From: an uncultured Prevotellaceae bacterium
Lineage (GTDB): Bacteria > Bacteroidota > Bacteroidia > Bacteroidales > Bacteroidaceae
NCBI GenBank assembly: GCA_937915745.1
Contig: CALGGJ010000127.1
Span: forward strand, 1 to 6,643
DNA length: 6,643 nucleotides
Reading direction: 5' to 3'
The first letter of the stretch is position 1, and every line of letters starts with the position of its first letter. The position numbers and the translations under genes were made by a program. Positions 6,600 to 6,643 of the stretch are shown in pieces. A model generated the notes under the pieces. It searched no databases. It was not told where the DNA came from and was given only the letters and a program-made list of their open reading frames with translations.

Positions 6600-6637
6600 G
6601 AGGAAAATGAAGTAGTTTTCCTCCTACTTCATTTTCC
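6596..6637 (+). terminator. Overlapping alternative inverted repeats at the glycosidase 3' end (possible terminator)
   Basis: Two perfect stems share bases. GTAGGAGGAAAA (6596-6607) pairs with TTTTCCTCCTAC (6616-6627), and GGAAAATGAAGTAG (6602-6615) pairs with CTACTTCATTTTCC (6624-6637). Each has an eight-base loop. They cannot form together, because 6602-6607 and 6624-6627 are used in both. The glycosidase stop TAG (6597-6599) lies inside the first stem. A role as transcript end or mRNA stabiliser is plausible, but neither stem is followed by a long T-run, so it is not a textbook terminator. The window ends six bases later, so the element may continue. Confidence 0.6.
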
Positions 6638-6643
6638 GACCTC

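Noticed and set aside
5348..6610. A 420-codon open frame on the plus strand overlapping the glycosidase gene in another frame
   Set aside because: It is rich in Arg, His, Thr and Gln with no motif. It arises because the glycosidase coding strand is C/A-rich and poor in T, so stops are rare in this frame. The overlapping glycosidase has all family motifs.

Overview
The window looks like chromosomal DNA from a member of the Bacteroidales, probably Prevotellaceae or a close relative. Three things suggest this: (i) every candidate promoter carries the Bacteroidota -7 box TAnnTTTG; (ii) none of the three main genes has a convincing Shine-Dalgarno site, and their starts follow A/T-rich leaders; (iii) the protein set combines TypA, a stand-alone TrpB2 and a secreted DUF1680-type glycosidase. 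The genus assignment is inference.

Layout. On the minus strand, reading right to left, lie a TrpB2-type tryptophan synthase beta chain (3527 to 2160), a rho-independent terminator (about 2122 to 2086), the translational GTPase gene typA/bipA (1873 to 68), and the first 18 codons of a possible small unrecognised gene running off the left edge (54 to 1). On the plus strand, a divergent gene (4047 to 6599) encodes a secreted 850-residue beta-L-arabinofuranosidase-like enzyme of the GH127/GH146 (DUF1680) type. Its key metal-site cysteines and glutamates are intact.

The genes do not form one pathway. typA and trpB2 are housekeeping or accessory-metabolic genes. Each appears to have its own promoter, and a terminator separates them. 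The glycosidase is a solitary carbohydrate-degradation gene, with no SusC/SusD, regulator or other glycosidase in view.

The most unusual content is between the genes. The typA and trpB2 leaders share a promoter-carrying palindromic repeat: arms containing GTAACTTTGCA, a centre near GCGATTCG, and a flank with GGGGAACGCA. Near typA this repeat is partly duplicated as a perfect 35-bp direct repeat. The gap upstream of the glycosidase holds 3.7 tandem copies of a 22-bp unit. The 3' end of the glycosidase gene carries two overlapping, mutually exclusive inverted repeats that contain its stop codon. I see no defence system, mobile-element gene, CRISPR array, tRNA or rRNA. The protein-coding content is ordinary, and what merits a second look is the repeat architecture.
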